From Pontederia crassipes (Eukaryota > Streptophyta > Magnoliopsida > Commelinales > Pontederiaceae): a stretch of DNA of 64,000 bases. Positions 24,320 to 35,905 of this stretch are shown here, in pieces. The notes under the pieces were generated by a model, which saw only the letters and a program-made list of their open reading frames with translations, made no database searches and had not been told where the DNA came from. Both the position numbers and the translations under genes were made by a program. The stretch's first letter is position 1, and every line of letters begins with the position of its first letter. Location of the stretch: NCBI GenBank assembly GCA_030549335.1, contig JAUKPH010000023.1, forward strand, positions 558,001-622,000. Reading direction: 5' to 3'.

Positions 24320-25522
24320 TGTTGGATCTAAGTTTTAATGACGTATAAAATTATATTTTGATGATACAAACATCGAAAGATTAAAGTTAAAATGCTAAAA
24401 AATAACTTTATGCACTACACTTTGATTAAATAATTAACTATGATCCTATTAGATTTTAGAAAAGTTGTAAAGAATTTTGTTAGCTTTCCATAGAATAAAA
24501 AATCATCTCATTTGGATAATTGTGTAAAAAATTATGCTTAAAAGAGTGCAGGACGGTCGAGTTGTCGGCAGGAAAATAGGTCGACCGGTCAGGAACACAG
24601 GTCGACCGGTCCAGAATATCGGTCGATCGGTCCAGAACACAGGTCGACCGTTCAGTGCAGAAAATACCTAATTTCAATCAGCAGAATGTCGAGACTGTAC
24701 CGGTCGAGGTATCAGTCGACCGGTCCAAGACACAGGTCGATCGGACAGTGCAGAATTCATCAACGGTCATATTTTTCATAAAAGAAAGTGTACCGATCGA
24801 CCGGTCCATATATGCGATCGATTGACCTCTGAGTCAAATGAACAGTAACTGTCAAATTTGAAGGAGAAAATTGTGAAATAATTTTTGGACGACTTTCTCA
24901 CTTGCAAAAGCCTATAAAAGGAGTGCCAAAGCCAGAAGAAAGTGCACTCATTCAAGCCTTGAAGAAAAACTTCAAGTTATCAAAAGAAGACATTTTTCTT
25001 GAAGTTTTCATTTTTAGTTTTCTTTCTTTCTCTCTTCCACTCTTGTTAGCTTAGTTTTGTAAAAGAGAAAAACATTTTGTTCAGAAAAAAATAGAGAGAG
25101 CTCCTCTGTAAAAGAGGTTCTAAATCTTACCTCTTGAGCGAAAGAAAAAGATTAGTTTCCTAGGAGGGGAGATGTTGCCTTGTCTCTTGAAGTGGAGAAA
25201 AGGTGATTGATGTAAAGGACTTTCTTCCTTGCCCCATTTGGAATCAAGGAAGGGATTAGTGGAATCTTCGACGGTCTCGAGGTCGAGAAGTCGGAGCGGG
25301 GACGTAGGCCAAGGTGTAGCCGAACCTCGTCAACAACCATCGTATTTTTGCATTTGATTCTTTCTCTCTCTCCTCGTTCATATTATGCTTATGATCTGAA
25401 TTGCTTTATTTTAAAAGGTTTTAAAGAACCGGTTTTGTGCTTCCGCGATGGTATTTGTGAAATCGACATTTTTTACTTAACACCAATTCACCTCCCCTCT
25501 TGGTGCTCTTTGGGATCCTATA
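24320..25522 (+). repeat. 3' LTR of the gag-only copia-type element
   Basis: It is preceded by a polypurine tract (about 24305-24319, aaaaaaaggggagat) and starts TGTTGGATC. It contains the same ggtcgacc array (24548-24830), several of whose CpG sites have become TpG or CpA compared with the 5' LTR. It ends ggatcctata before the acatt duplication. Confidence 0.82.
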
Positions 25523-25879
25523 ACATTTACTTCTTGTTCTCATCTTTCATCTTTACATCATTACATTAGTTTATAAAGCACTGAGAAATTTCAAACATCT
25601 TCTAGGTGATGATATTATTTTCTAAAAAAGTCTCAATCACTGTGAGGTGAAAAATATTTACTTTTTGCCCTCATCTTTCATCTTTACTTAATTAAAGGTT
25701 CAGGACAATATCATTACAACTAGGTCAATGGATGATATAGGATAAAATGTCAATTACTTTTTTAACGTAATGTGTGTCGAGACATTTTTTCAATTTCATA
25801 CTTAATTAGTCATCAATACATCGAGCAGTCTCATCAATCTTTCATTTTTTTTAGCCTAATTACACTGAGCATGCATTAC

Positions 25880-26670
25880 ATGTTATATGCAATCAATACA
25901 CATCCATACGTAACTACATCAAACAATGACATCAATATTTCATATTTTAGCTTAATTACGTTGAGCATGCATTACATGTCATATACAATTAATACACATC
26001 CATACATAACTTATATACACTAGAAAATAGATTCAATACATCTTACAAGGCATTTTTTAACGTCACAGCTATGCTCAGTTTGGTCATGGTCATGACTGAC
26101 CTTAGCCAAATTTTAACATTTCTCTCACTCACGACCAAGTTGGTCACGACCATGCTTCGCCTTATCACAACCATGACGAAGGTGTCACGGTTGTGACCGA
26201 GAGTTATTTAAGTGCTCGACCTCATCCACTCAGTCATGGTCGTTCCTGGGGTTGGTATGGTCATGTTGACATTCCATGTTATATGCAATCAATACACATC
26301 CATACGTAACTACATCAAACAATGACATCAATATTTCATATTTTAGCTTAATTACGTTGAGCATGCATTACATGTCATATACAATTAATACACATCCATA
26401 CATAACTTATATACACTAGAAAATAGATTCAATACATCTTACAAGGCATTTTCTAACGTCATAGCTATGCTCAGTTTGGTCATGGTCATGACTGACCTTA
26501 GCCAAATTTTAACATTGCTCTCACTCACGACCAAGTTGGTCACGGCCATGCTTCGCCTTATCACAACCATGACGAAGGTGACACGGTTGTGACCAAAAGT
26601 TATTGAAGTGCTCGACCTCATCCACTCAGTCATGTTCGTTCCTGGGGTTGGTATGGTCATGTTGACATTC
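25880..26670. repeat. Tandem duplication of a 397-bp unit
   Basis: The block beginning tgttatatgcaatc at 25881 recurs at 26278, and the phrase gttgacattc ends both units (26265-26274 and 26661-26670). The copies differ at only a few positions, for example cattttttaac versus cattttctaac. Each unit contains an array of cacgaccatgac-like words. The duplication lies inside the antisense LTR and is younger than the other repeats there. Confidence 0.88.
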
Positions 26671-27364
26671 TGGAATCTCAATTTTCAACTCAAAAATATT
26701 GATTATTGGGATAAAAACTTTAGTAAAAATCATTTAAAACATTACAAAAGATTGCAGGTTGATCTCTAAGCATAGAAGAATCATAGAACATAATAAAGCA
26801 TTTGTTCACTTCATCATCAAGATTTAGGACATTTCTCCAAAAATTCATACAACTATTAGAATCTATTCTCTGCATAGTATTGTGGTAGCAGACACTAAAA
26901 TATTAATAACTTAATTTATACTTGTTCTTTTCAAACGATTCTAATTTTCACAAAAAGATAATATGAACCTTTAACTTGTGAATAAATTTCAAACACTAAT
27001 TCGGTATTTCTATTTTATGATACTTTTTACAATTTCGTCTTGTTGTTACCCGAGGCAGCATGATAGTAGTCTGATATTTAGATCATAACTATTTTTATAC
27101 ATCTTCAAATCATATAAAACAAATTTTTGTGAAACTAAACTTCGAGGGCTTTCCATCCATATATTATTTATAATTTTTAGATATGTAAACCCCAAATAAT
27201 TATTACAAAATAGTCATGAATTTAACAGATTATGCAACATAAATCATAGAACTCTCATCATGCAATCCTCAATCAAAATCACTATCAAGAATAAGGTGTT
27301 CTTGAAATTTTCGATCCAAACAAGACGTCATCGATAGGAAAGAGAAGAGTTTGAATCCCCTTTA

Positions 27365-28031
27365 TGTAATATCCGAATAAATTAAAAAAAAGAAAGAAGA
27401 AAGCAACCTGCCGCCTCTAGCCCAAAGCCCAGCCCGCTCATCCTTATAACTTAAAATAATGCCCTAAACATGTTTTCACTACCCCAAGTCGACTGAGCAA
27501 CAAAAAGACCCCAGTTAATGTAGCTATGACCTCACTCTGTCACCATTTGGCTGAAACCCCCCAAAACCCCATCCTATAGCTACAATGGCTCTATAGAAGC
27601 TCACCTCCACTATTCACTACTCGCTTTCTCTTATGCACAGCAATAGCAAGCACTGACAGTAGCTCCAAGGAGAGAGGAAGTGCTAGTTCGGCAGGGGAAA
27701 GAAGAGGAAGAAGGAAGGAAAGAGAGGAAAAAATTAGGAAATCATGATGTTTCCTTTCTATCTACGTTTTAGACATGAAGAGATTGATTATTGCTATATA
27801 TAAGCATCTTTAGTTGTCTTAATGTTCTTGATAAAATCTTCTACAAGCTTCATTCTTATTGTGATTAGTTTAAGAAATTGATAAGCTTAGATGAGATGTG
27901 TAAAGTGCTTATTATTCATGCTTTGATGAATGTACACCTTATATGTGTTTGCATACGTGTGTAAAAATGGGAAAATTGAGTATAAAGAAAGGGGACTTTG
28001 TCTGGAGGTCGGGCACGACCGTGACAAACTA
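27365..28031 (+). repeat. 5' LTR of the gypsy element, truncated
   Basis: It matches the 3' LTR from 31310 for its first part (shared aagaaagcaac, gccgcctctagcccaaag, gtgctagttcggca), but lacks roughly 190 bases found in the other copy around 31670-31870. It stops at the gggcacgaccgtgacaaa phrase (about 28012-28031), where the 3' LTR continues for more than a kilobase. A deletion therefore joined mid-LTR to the protease region and removed gag and the primer site. Confidence 0.75.
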
Positions 28032-28039
28032 CTAATTAT

Positions 28040-28310
28040 CAACTAGAAGTAGTGACTCATATCGAAATGGTAGCCACTGGAAGATATGTCCCTAATGTAT
28101 CTATAGAGATAAATAGGAAGAATTTTTCTTGTGATCTTATATTGCTTCCTATGATAGATTATGATATAATTTTAAGGATGGGTTGGCTATCCTAAAATGA
28201 TGCTCATATGTATTGTAAAAAAAAGAAAATTTTTATATATGATCATCATGAAACACCCACAATGATTCGAGGAATTCCCTCCAAGAAAGTCAGTGCTAAT
28301 TTCAACAACT
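28040..28310 (+). pseudogene. Retropepsin-like aspartic protease remnant
   Basis: The frame reads VATGRYVPNVSIEINRKNFS, then LLPMIDYDIILRMGWLS. This matches the second half of the gypsy protease, where the family normally reads an I-L-G-M-D-W-L motif. The residue at the usual Asp is Gly here, and the active-site DSGA half is absent because of the upstream deletion. A stop follows the WLS phrase. Confidence 0.72.
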
Positions 28311-28489
28311 AAGGCAAGCAAGATGATCAAAAAAAGGAGCAAAAGAATTTTTGGCAAGTGTCGTCAAGACGAATTCACAACCCAAGGCACTTGAATTCTT
28401 GAATGTGGTAAGAGAATATTCCGACGTATTTTCGGAAGACATACAAGATTGCTACTAAGAAGGGAAGTTGAGTTCAATATTGAACTACT

Positions 28490-29760
28490 TCTGGGGACCG
28501 CACCCATTTCAAAGCAGCCTTACCGAATGGCCCTAGTGGAAATGCACGAGTTGAAGACCCAATTTTAAGAGCTTTTGAACAAAGAATTCATTTGAACAAG
28601 TGTCTCATCATGGGGCGCACCGATACCTTTTGTCAAGAAGAATGATGTCTCCTTAAGACTATGCATCGATTACCGAATGCTTAACAAGATGATGCGAAAA
28701 ACAAGTACCCCTTGCCAAGAATTGATGATCTTTTTGATCAATTATCGTCGACGTCGATTTTCTCCAAGATCGACCTAAGGAGTAGCTACCATCAATTAAG
28801 GGTAGCCGAGCAAGATGTTCCAAAGACGGCATCTCGATCAAGGTATATACACTATGAATTTTTTGTTATGCCTTTTGGACTAACAAATGCGCTCACCGCA
28901 TTCATGGATTTGATGAATAGGATCTTTCGTCTATACTTGAACAAATTTGTAATCGTGTTTATGGATGACATCTCCATCTATTCATTAAGTCCAGAAGAGC
29001 ATCGAGAACATATCTGCATTGTGTTAGAGACCTTAAGAAGAAACAAGCTCTGCGTCAAATTTTCTAAGTGTGAATTTTGTCTTGAAGAAGTAATGTTCCT
29101 TGGACACATTGTATCAAGGCATGGAGTGTCCGTTGATTCGACTAAACTGAAAGCGGTGGCAAATTGGAGAAGGCCCAAGAATGTGACCGAGATTAGAAGC
29201 TTCTTGGGACTTGCCAGATATTATAGAAAGTTTATCCAAAATTTCTCCAAAATAATCACACCAATGACAAAGTTGACAAGAAAGGGCGAGAAGTTCGTAT
29301 GGTCACAAGCATGTGAGGCAAGTTTTCAAGAACTCAAGAGGAGACTCACAATGGTGCCAATTTTAGTCACTCATTCGGGAAATTGTGGTTATGTGATTTA
29401 TAGTGATGCTTGTGGTACCGGCTTAGGTTGTGTTCTTATGCAATATGACAAAGTAGTGACATATGCTTCTCAGCAATTGAAGACGCATGAAGTCAACTAC
29501 CCAAATCATGATTTAGCGTTAGTAGTGGTAGTATTCGCATTGAAGATATGGTTTCATTATTTGTATGGTGAAGACTTTGAGATGTACACGGATCACATGA
29601 GCTTGAAGTATGTGTTTTCACAAAAGGAGTTGAACATGTGACAAAGAAGATGGCTTGAATTCCTTAACGATTATGAGTTCGCTATATTGTACCATCCCGA
29701 AAAAGCAAATGTAGTTGCCGATGCACTAAATCAGAAGTGGGAAGGCTCACTTGGATGTTT
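28490..29760 (+). pseudogene. Gypsy reverse transcriptase and RNase H remnant
   Basis: The 309-codon frame at 28712-29641 holds most of the domain: [27 protein letters not shown], the catalytic FMDDIS at about 28957-28975, [16 protein letters not shown] and [12 protein letters not shown]. RNase H follows ([27 protein letters not shown]). Upstream, [11 protein letters not shown] and the primer-grip side are readable but broken by stops in the 28560-28600 part and by a frame change near 28690. The frame ends with TGA at 29641, just before [10 protein letters not shown], where related proteins continue. The core therefore looks relatively conserved but is separated from the rest of Pol. Confidence 0.9.
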
Positions 29761-29829
29761 AAGTGTTCGCAAGTGGAATCTTGTGGAAAGCACAGTGCAA
29801 TGAGCCCCAAGTATTCGTGGCCGAAAGAT

Positions 29830-30800
29830 CATATGTATGGCTCATCATGTGATCGAATCAAGCTTAGTGAAAAGAATTATTGAAACTCAAATTAAGGACC
29901 CGAAGTATGCAAGAATGATCAAAATTTGCAAAAGGAAAAAAAATCATTTCAAATATGATGAAGATGGAGCAATTAGGTATAAGAACCGTTTGTGGGTTCC
30001 AAAAGACAAAGCATTAAGAAGAGAAATCTTGGATGAGTATCACAAGTCCGAGTTCTTAATTCATCTCGGAAGTACCAAAATGTATAAGAATTTACAAAGA
30101 AACTTTTGATGGGAATACATGAAGAGAAAAGTGACTAAGTATGTGGCTAAGTGTATAGTTTATCAACAAGTGAAAATTGAACACCGAAGGTCTTGCGACA
30201 AACTACAATCATTACCTATTCAGGAATGGAAATGACAATGTATCTCCATGAAATTTGTAGTGGGTTTACCCCGGACTCAAAAAGATCATGACGCAATTTG
30301 GGTTGTAGTGGACCGTTTGACAAAGTCGGCTCACTCTATTCCCATGAAAGTGAACCAATCCATGGATAGCATAGTTGAGATATATGTGAATGAAATTATT
30401 TCATCCATTTGCACAAAATTCCAGCATCCATTGGATAGGGATCCAAGGTTCATTTCAAGATTTTGAAAAGGACTCCACGACATTCCATCCTCAAACTGAC
30501 GATCAAAGTGAAAGAATAATTTAAAATCTTGAAGATATGCTTAGAACTTGTGCTTTAGATTGGCATGAAAACTGTGATGACCACCTTCCTTTGGTGGATT
30601 TTTCCTATAATAATATTTATTACTCTAGCATCAAGATGACACCATTTGAAGCTTTATATGGAAGGCCTTGTCGTTCTCCGGCATGTTGGAGTGAAACTAA
30701 AGAAGAAAGATATTTTAGACTAGATTTGGTTCAAATGTATGTTAATAAAGTGGAGCTTATTAAGCAAAGGATGTTAGCGGCACATAGTAGGTAAAAAAGT
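29830..30800 (+). pseudogene. Gypsy integrase remnant
   Basis: The zinc-binding module is recognisable (RREILDEYHKSEFLIHLGST) but its last part reads CIVYQQ, so the second Cys of the HHCC ligand set is lost. In the catalytic core the phrase that normally carries the first acidic residue reads SMKFVVGLPRT, with Lys in place of Asp. VVDRLTKSAHS is present. The second acidic region survives as LDRDPRFISRF followed by a stop, and a deletion appears before the HPQTD phrase. [12 protein letters not shown] near 30640-30680 marks the end of the core. The enzyme cannot be active. Confidence 0.85.
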
Positions 30801-30809
30801 TATGCGGAT

Positions 30810-31274
30810 TTGAGAAGAAAAGAGCAACTTTATGAAGTAGGTGACAATGCCATGCTTAATATTTCACCAACCAAGGGTGTTATGAAATTTAGCAAGAAAG
30901 AAAAGTTAACTCTAAGGTATATTGAACCATTTGAAATCGTTGAGAAAGTTGGAGAAATGGCTTATAAGTTAGCTCTTCCACCCTCATATGCAAGACTTCA
31001 CAATGTCTTTCATGTATCAATGCTCCGGAAGTATGTTCATGATGAAGCAAATGTAATTCGGATTGAGAAGCCAAATATCAAAGAAGATTTAACTTATAAG
31101 GAACAACCTATAGAAATTGTAGATTATCAAGTGAAGCATCTCAAGAATAAGACCATACCTATGGTTAAAGTAACATGGAAGCACCATCATGGACAAGAAG
31201 TTACATGGGAGCTTGAAGAGGAAATGCGAGAAAAGTTTTCAAAACTTTTTGATAAGTTATTTAAGATTTATTAA
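30810..31274 (+). pseudogene. Integrase C-terminal and chromodomain-like region
   Basis: The frame of 154 codons shows MKFSKKEKLTLRYIEPFEIV, LPPSYARLHNVFHVSMLRKY and finally IPMVKVTWKHHHGQEVTWEL. The last phrase is the chromodomain-like tail of plant chromoviruses, thought to guide insertion into heterochromatin. The frame is intact from 30810 to its TAA. A purine-rich stretch just before 31310 is the polypurine tract. Confidence 0.85.
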
Positions 31275-33071
31275 AATTCGAGGATGAATTTTTATTTAAC
31301 AAGGGTAGATTGTAATATCTGAATAAATAAAAAAAAAGAAAGAAGAAAGCAACATGCCGCCTCTAGCCCAAAGCCCAGCCCACTCATCCTTATAACTTAA
31401 AATAATGCCCTAAACATGCTTTCACCTACCCGAAGTTGGCTAAGCAGCAAAAAGACCACAGTTACTGTAGCTATTACCTCACTCTCTCTCACCATTCGGC
31501 CGAACCTCCCCCCCAAAACCCCCTTAGCTCACCTCCACTATTCACCACTCATTTTCTCTCGCACACAACAATAGCAAGCACCGACAGCAACTCCAAGGAG
31601 AGAGGAAGTGCTAGTTCGGCAAGGGAAAGAAGAGGAAGAAGGAAGGAAAGAGATGAAGAAATTAGGTGTTTAAACTTAACTAATCAAGGTATGTTTGAGG
31701 GGATCCAAAATCCCATTTCATCTCCCTTGATGATGCTTAAATGATTGGATTAAGGGTTGAAGACCAACTTGGATCTTCTTAGATGATATAATTAGGGTTT
31801 AAGCATGATTCATCTTGTATTATTATGTGCTTAGTTAAAGTTACTGTTTCATTGCTAATTATATATGGAATCATAATGTTTCCTTTCTATCTATATTTTA
31901 GACATAAAGATATTTATTATTGCTATATGTAAGCATGTTTAGTAGTCTTATTGTTCTTGATAAAATCTCATATGTGCTTCATCCTTATTGTGATTAATTT
32001 AAGAAATTGATAAGCTTAGATGAGATGTGTGAAGTGCTTATATTCATGCTCGGATGAATGTACACTTTATAGGTGTTTGCATACATGTGTAAAAAATAAA
32101 AAAAAATTGGTATAAACAGGGGAGACTCTGTCTAGAGCTCAGGCACGGCCGTGACAAATTATGGCACGGTCGTGATGCATATAGTGCTTATATGCCTTAG
32201 CCTAAAAATAAGATCAGATGTAGAAAAGGACCTTCTATCATGGTCGTGACCTTGTGGTTGCACGGCCGTGACACCCCGAAACGTCCATGCCTTAGAAAAT
32301 TTTTGAGAATGATCGATAAACAATCATTTTGTCACGGGCATGTAAGTACGGACAAGGGAAATTCAGTTGTGCTGACCAAATTGATAACCCGTGAAGAAGT
32401 ATGACATGAGCATGGCCGTGACACATGTGAGCACGGCCGTGACTATATGATGGACTTGAAAATCTTTTAAGTGTTTGGCCGTGCCGAACCAAGGCATGCC
32501 TATGCCCATGTGTGGGCACGACCATGACCAGTCAAAGAGTGATGTATATGCTTGAATTGTCCACACTTAGCATGATTCGAAAGATGTATGATCTTAAATA
32601 GTATTAAAACATGTAACATGTATTGAATGATTATATGTATTGATGAATATAATTAAAAAAATGAATTGGTATGAAGGTATCTTGTTGTAATCGTGGAGGA
32701 GAATAAAGTCTTCATTAGCTAGCTTAAGTGATGTGTTCCCGGTGGAAGTAATGTCAGTCCATCGTGGTTTGTACTTTCAATGGGACAAAAAGATCCCGGC
32801 CTAACTAGTCAAGTCCCGCGAATCAACATGATCTTTTCAATCACCAAGATAAGAAGCTATCTAATCAAAGATAGAAGATGAAAAGATAAAGCGAAGATGA
32901 AAAGTAAAGTCTTACACTTATGTATGTACTTCAAGGGGGCCTAAGCCTAAGAAGTAAAGTCTTACATTTGTGTATGTGCTTTACGAGGAAACTTGGGACA
33001 TAAAGATGAAGATGATGATAATGAAAGCACCAAAAAAGAATGCCAATGTATGTTCCCTTGCCATATGATGT

Positions 33072-35905
33072 CACTACAAGAAAATAGCTTATTACAGACG
33101 GTCAGAACCGTCTGTAATTTGGCCAGTCCAGCTAGCGGGCGCGGTCATCGAACATTGAGGATTTAAGACGGTTTGAACCGTCGAAAACTCATATCGACAG
33201 TTTGAGCCGTCGTCTCAACAACTGATTTTTGACGGTTCAAACCGTCGTTAACTTTAGACGGTTACAACCGTCGATGCTTAGCGACGGTCAAGACCGTCTA
33301 TAAGCTTGCACGGACGGTTAGAACCATCGATAAGTATCAAAAAAATTATTTGTCGATAATTATTTTTCAAGTGTTTCCGACGGTTCTAACCATCAGAATA
33401 AATAAAAAATTGTTGAAATTGGCTATCCGAACAGATAATACAACAAAGGATCGATTTGGATCATAATATGTAACAAAGATATAACAGCTGTTTCCATCAC
33501 ATAATTATAAATCAACACAACACATAATATCCAAACATAAGAAATGCAACACAACACATAATATCCAAACATCATTTCAAACACAACACATAATTGTCCA
33601 ACACCATTCCAAACTTAATGTTTTAGAAACATAAAGATGATAAGCAAAGAGATGGACACATATGTGGTCTTGGTCACGATTAAGATGGACACATGGGCCG
33701 AGCAAAGAGATGTCTCACCTTTCCCGTCGGATCTCAAGAGCTTTTCGCAACGCAATTCGAACATCACTGCACAACACAAAGAGTCGGGAGAAAGTAGTAC
33801 CGTCTTAAAAAAACTAGGGGAATGTGTACAAAAACTAGGGGAAGAATTTGAATTCAACAACTACAACAACTTCTTCTAGACACCTTCTGGTTTTAATCAT
33901 CTGTTTGGGAGCAAGTATGACCTACTTATTCAGCAATGAAGCTTTCATAATAGATGTTTCTAGCTCCTCGCTCACTGCATTATCTAGCTAAGATGATATA
34001 ATTGGCATTAAGTTAAAGGAACATATAGCAGGAGGATTAGTCTCATATGAAACATGATTTTGAATAGGTGTGACGCATTTTAATAAATCATGTGTACCAA
34101 GGCACATAGCGAATATTATCACGTGACCCCAGTTTAAAACCTTACCGCAAGTTGCGACATAGCAAGAATGATCAAATTCTTAGTTTAAATTCTATCTCAA
34201 AGAAATACACACTAATTCAAACTTACAAACATTTAAAACGAGCACAACACAACACACAAAACCTATAAAACTAAATCTACCTCGTCGTCGACTTCGCCAC
34301 GCATGATGTCACGCACCATTTTCTTCATTTCTTTCTTGGTACGACGTTCACGTTCTTCGAACTCCTTTCTGAGCTCCTGCATAACCTCTTGTCTAATCTC
34401 TTGCGTGAGCTCTTGCCTAATCGAATGCCTCATCTGATCCATAATTTGTTGCATACCTTGACTAGAGGAACCTAAACCCGAAGTAGATTTACGACCATAT
34501 CCAATATCTGTTGTATTGACAGAAGATTCGAGATCGTAAATGCGACCCTTCTTCACCCCGACGTAGTCCGTCCAAAGTTGTCTTGCGGTCAGCGGTGTGG
34601 TCCCCTCCTGTGTGGCTTGCGTAATGTGCTCGACTTCTTTTGTTTTGTAAGACTCCTAAAATTAGAAAAAATAATCAATGATACTAAAAAATATTATAAA
34701 TCAACGACAATTTTACTATCTTATAAATTTACTTGAAATTTAAAAAAAATAAGTGCACATAGATTTACATACATATGTCTCCTGAGCAAATGATGAAACC
34801 CATTCTTTGTTCTTCTTTTGATGAGTTCGGAGAAATACTTCATCCTGAGTAGGTGGTCTACCCGTCTCTTTCTCCTGCAATTAAAAATGTTAAATAAAGT
34901 ATAATATTTTGTTGACATAATATTGAAAGACTTTACCATTTTCTTGGCAATCATGCTCGTGGATACACATCCGCCCGAATGCAAGCATTCTCCCTAGTCG
35001 GACTCTCAACTTGTTTTTGCTTTTTCGCACTTTGATTTGTACTCATCGGTGGACCACTTTCGTAGCAATTCGATCCAAACGGCCTCGGGGATCCAATTGG
35101 GCCGTTCTCCAGCAATTCGAACTTCCGAAAGCATCGCGGACAATCTGTTTGAGCACCGAGAATTAAAAGCCTTCTACATTTGTTTCATATTCTCGAGCTC
35201 CCACCACACATCAGCCTGCACGTATATAAAAATAATTAAAATAGTACGAAGATAAATTTTAATGACCAAGTTGGCTTCTAAGGATACCTGAAATTCATTA
35301 AATAGCATTTGTTTTGTGGCATAAGAAACTTCTCTCCATGTAAGCCACGCATCAGTATACCTACGTCGCAACACTTTAGTAACTACTGCAGCCGCGGATT
35401 TCGATGGTACAAACCTGGAAGAATACAAAATTATAAAATGCGATGGGTGAATCACAAAATGAATAAGGATTTGAAATACATAAAATAACATTTACCCTAA
35501 ATTCCCATCTAGCTGTAAGTATGCTTTGTGCACATGATTTGACGAAGCCTGGTCTGAGCCTTCCACGGAACCAGGAGCTCTAACGGGTTCTTTCGGCAAT
35601 TGTGTCTCCAGGTCCGCAATATCAGCGTGAGAGGAAGGAGCTGGTGGAGGAGACTGTCGTTCTATTATGCGAATGCCCGTGATTGATTTAGGAGCCGACG
35701 GAGTAGAATTATCTCTACGGACGACCTTCTCCTTTCCCTTATTTTTTCTTTTACCAAAACGAAACATCTGCATGATACAAAATTTAATGCAAGTTAAATT
35801 TACAATTGATACAAAACTCTAATGTGACAACGTCTCGACCTGACTATGTTCGACTATGCCTTGTGTCGCATCTTCAGGAACGGAATTGTACGTATAACTC
35901 GAGAA
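33072..35905 (-). mobile_element. Truncated CACTA element (one end only) in the gypsy LTR
   Basis: The left end cactacaagaaaat and subterminal gacggtt/aaccgtc motifs (33095-33400) match the full element at 1137. The TNPA-like gene follows in the same order. Similarity stops at about 35905, after the phrase acgtataactcgagaa, which in the full copy lies at about 4330-4346. The transposase gene, GC-rich leader and other terminal repeat are all missing. The left flank ends atgatgt (33065-33071), and the sequence just right of the break also contains atgatgt (35907-35913). Confidence 0.85.
34263..35773 (-). pseudogene. TNPA-like gene remnant in the truncated CACTA
   Basis: It has the same exon order as the gene at 2614-4524: a Ser/Pro-rich exon (35773-35492), WLTWREVSYATKQMLF (about 35420-35290), the GCVSTS segment (about 35210-34930), GRPPTQDEVFLRTHQKK (about 34880-34785) and a coiled-coil final exon (34660-34263) with RKEFEERERRTKKEMKKM. 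The central exon has two nonsense codons (TGA and TAG flanking an E-S-D triplet, near 34998-35010). The final exon has gained a short QEIRQEVMQELR repeat relative to the full copy. Confidence 0.78.

Larger units (their letters stand above)
20866..25522 (+). mobile_element. Ty1/copia-type LTR element with gag only, 4.66 kb
   Basis: Two LTRs of about 1.2 kb start TGTTGGATCTAAG (20866 and 24320). Flanking acatt copies (20861-20865 and 25523-25527) form the target duplication, and they rebuild the interrupted gtgaaagacatttacttc phrase of the host repeat. A tRNA-Met-type primer site tggtatcagagc lies at 22059-22070, and a purine tract ends at 24319. The 2.25-kb interior codes only for gag-like sequence. 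No protease, integrase, reverse transcriptase or RNase H phrase was found, so the copy needs an autonomous partner or is a deletion derivative. The LTRs differ at many sites, so it is not recent. Confidence 0.85.

Noticed and set aside
25880..26670. A CRISPR-like or satellite array
   Set aside because: There are only two long units in tandem, without short repeats and unique spacers.
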